A DNA stretch of 6,035 bases from CAG-791 sp963605745 (lineage in GTDB: Bacteria; Bacillota; Clostridia; Lachnospirales; Lachnospiraceae). This document shows, in pieces, positions 5,294 through 6,035 of this stretch; position 1 is the stretch's first letter, and the number at the start of each line of letters is the position of its first letter. The notes beneath the pieces were generated by a model that saw only the letters and a program-made list of their open reading frames with translations, searched no databases and was not told the DNA's origin. Location of the stretch: contig CAVCWT010000074.1 of NCBI GenBank assembly GCA_963605745.1, positions 1 through 6,035 of the forward strand, read 5' to 3'. The translations under genes and the position numbers were made by a program.

Positions 5294-5742
5294 TGACAGC
5301 AAGGGAAAGACTTAATCAAATCAGGATCCTGGCGGAGCGGATCGAGAATGACAAGCTCCAGATCGTTGGGCTCGAGACCTCGATCAGCGGGTTGAGAGCT
5401 ATCGACTACTCAGACGTCAAGGTGCAGTCGTCTCCGCATGACAGCCTGACGGACGGAATTGCAAGGCTCATCGAGCTGAAAGATAGTGTCATCAATGACA
5501 TCGTCAGACTCGAAGAGCTGAAAGAAGAAATCAAGGAAGAAATCGAAGCGCTGAGAGCTAGTCGATCGGTGCCCCAACATACTGCAGATCTATATGCTGA
5601 GATACTGACTAAGAGATATGTGTTCTGCAAAGACTGGGACACAATAGCCAAAGAAATGAGATACTCGAGGTCGAGGGTATGCCATCTGCATGGCTGGGCT
5701 TTGCGGGAATTTGAAAATCAGCACACAATAGCAATGCAGTAA
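5293..5742 (+). CDS. DUF1492/ArpU-like phage late transcription regulator
   Basis: The 149-residue protein begins at an ATG shared with the preceding TAA, with AGAGGG seven bases upstream. Residues 1-35 and 52-90 are long heptad-like helices (LIELKDSVINDIVRLEELKE), and the C-terminus at about 98-142 is a sigma-70 region 4-like helix-turn-helix: YAEILTKRYVFCKDWDTIAK then YSRSRVCHLHGWALREF. This architecture, a coiled coil then one HTH in about 150 residues, is that of DUF1492/ArpU-type proteins. In phages of Firmicutes they lie just before the packaging genes and are thought to activate late transcription. The context agrees: an HNH endonuclease gene follows after a terminator. The target promoter is not evident from the sequence. 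Confidence is good for the family type and lower for the exact role. Confidence 0.85.
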   Translation: MTARERLNQIRILAERIENDKLQIVGLETSISGLRAIDYSDVKVQSSPHDSLTDGIARLIELKDSVINDIVRLEELKEEIKEEIEALRASRSVPQHTADLYAEILTKRYVFCKDWDTIAKEMRYSRSRVCHLHGWALREFENQHTIAMQ

Positions 5743-5790
5743 GTGGTAATATGTTAGTGGGATTTTTTTATGTTCCTCCTTTCGTGTTGG

Positions 5791-5820
5791 GCCTCACCGG
5801 AGCAATCCGGCGGGGCTTTT
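5791..5820 (+). terminator. rho-independent terminator
   Basis: GCCTCACCGGA (5791-5801) pairs with TCCGGCGGGGC (5806-5816) around GCAA, with one A/C mismatch and one G-T pair, and is followed by TTTTGTTG. This is a strong intrinsic terminator on the + strand. It ends the regulator transcript and lies only about 20 bases before the HNH gene, leaving no room for a promoter between them. Late genes must therefore be reached by antitermination, partial read-through or a start further downstream. Confidence 0.85.
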
Positions 5821-5839
5821 GTTGTGCAAGGAGACGGCA

Positions 5840-6035
5840 ATGACAGATGCGGAAAAAGCGTATGCGACGCAGTGTGTGAGAGATCATGATGCGCATAGAT
5901 TTTATACTTGGACTCGGTGGGAGCAAGTCCGGGCGAAGGTGCTCGAGTACGACAGGCACGAGTGCCAGATGTGCAGGAGTCGGAAGAAGTATAAGAGGGC
6001 CGACACCGTGCATCACGTCAACCATCTCAAGGATA
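5840..6035 (+). CDS. phage HNH endonuclease, N-terminal part
   Basis: ATG 5840 has AAGGAG (5828-5833) six bases upstream; 65 codons are seen before the window ends. Residues 42-45 are CQMC, a zinc-binding pair, and 57-65 are VHHVNHLKD, the start of the beta-beta-alpha-metal active site with His58/His59. Residues 19-36 (HRFYTWTRWEQVRAKVLEYD) form the helix that normally comes before the first CxxC in phage HNH nucleases. In many Gram-positive phages such a nuclease lies immediately before the small terminase subunit and is needed with terminase for cos-type DNA packaging. The second CxxC and the rest of the active site should lie beyond the window. The gene is behind a terminator, consistent with the first late gene. 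Confidence 0.88.
   Translation, partial: MTDAEKAYATQCVRDHDAHRFYTWTRWEQVRAKVLEYDRHECQMCRSRKKYKRADTVHHVNHLKD

Noticed and set aside
1..6035. tRNA genes, CRISPR arrays, insertion sequences and integration sites.
   Set aside because: No cloverleaf, no regularly spaced repeats, no transposase or terminal repeats, and no integrase were seen on either strand.

Overview
The window looks like part of a (pro)phage genome, most probably from a Clostridia/Lachnospiraceae-type Firmicute. The grounds are purine-rich AAGGAG/GGAGG-type ribosome binding sites, all genes on the + strand, very tight packing with many ATGA or TAATG stop/start overlaps, and a gene set typical of the early-to-late junction of Gram-positive temperate phages. 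This host assignment is inference; no host gene, integrase or attachment site is present.

Layout, left to right. The 3' end of an amino-DNA methyltransferase (1-468) is followed by a protein with a MazF/PemK-like N-terminal barrel and a long C-terminal coiled coil (502-1209). A doubtful 60-codon ORF (1206-1388) comes next, then two phage proteins of unknown function (1354-1761 and 1880-2344). The gap between those two (1762-1879) holds a perfect 7-bp hairpin and two overlapping 12-codon ORFs. Next is a ParB-like protein (2341-3720), a small Cys4 zinc-knuckle protein (3710-3973) and a small beta-rich protein (3963-4211).

The non-coding stretch 4212-4347 carries two perfect hairpins, a short direct repeat and a CTTGAT-centred sequence that resembles the nick region of phiX174/pC194-type rolling-circle origins. 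It lies directly before a HUH-endonuclease replication initiator (4348-5259), and the two are read here as an initiator with its double-strand origin. The 3' part of this gene overlaps another open frame ending at 5293. The late-regulator-like DUF1492/ArpU protein (5293-5742) starts at that stop. A strong rho-independent terminator (5791-5820) then separates it from an HNH endonuclease (5840 to the window end), the gene that usually opens the packaging module next to terminase.

Taken together this is a replication/regulation module: DNA modification, a ParB-like DNA-binding protein, an HUH initiator with its likely origin, and a regulator followed by a terminator-guarded switch to late genes. 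The most interesting parts are the origin-like region, the stretch at 5066-5180 open in all three frames, the A8 run where a -1 shift would give exact ATGA coupling on both sides, and the degenerate MazF-like fusion protein.
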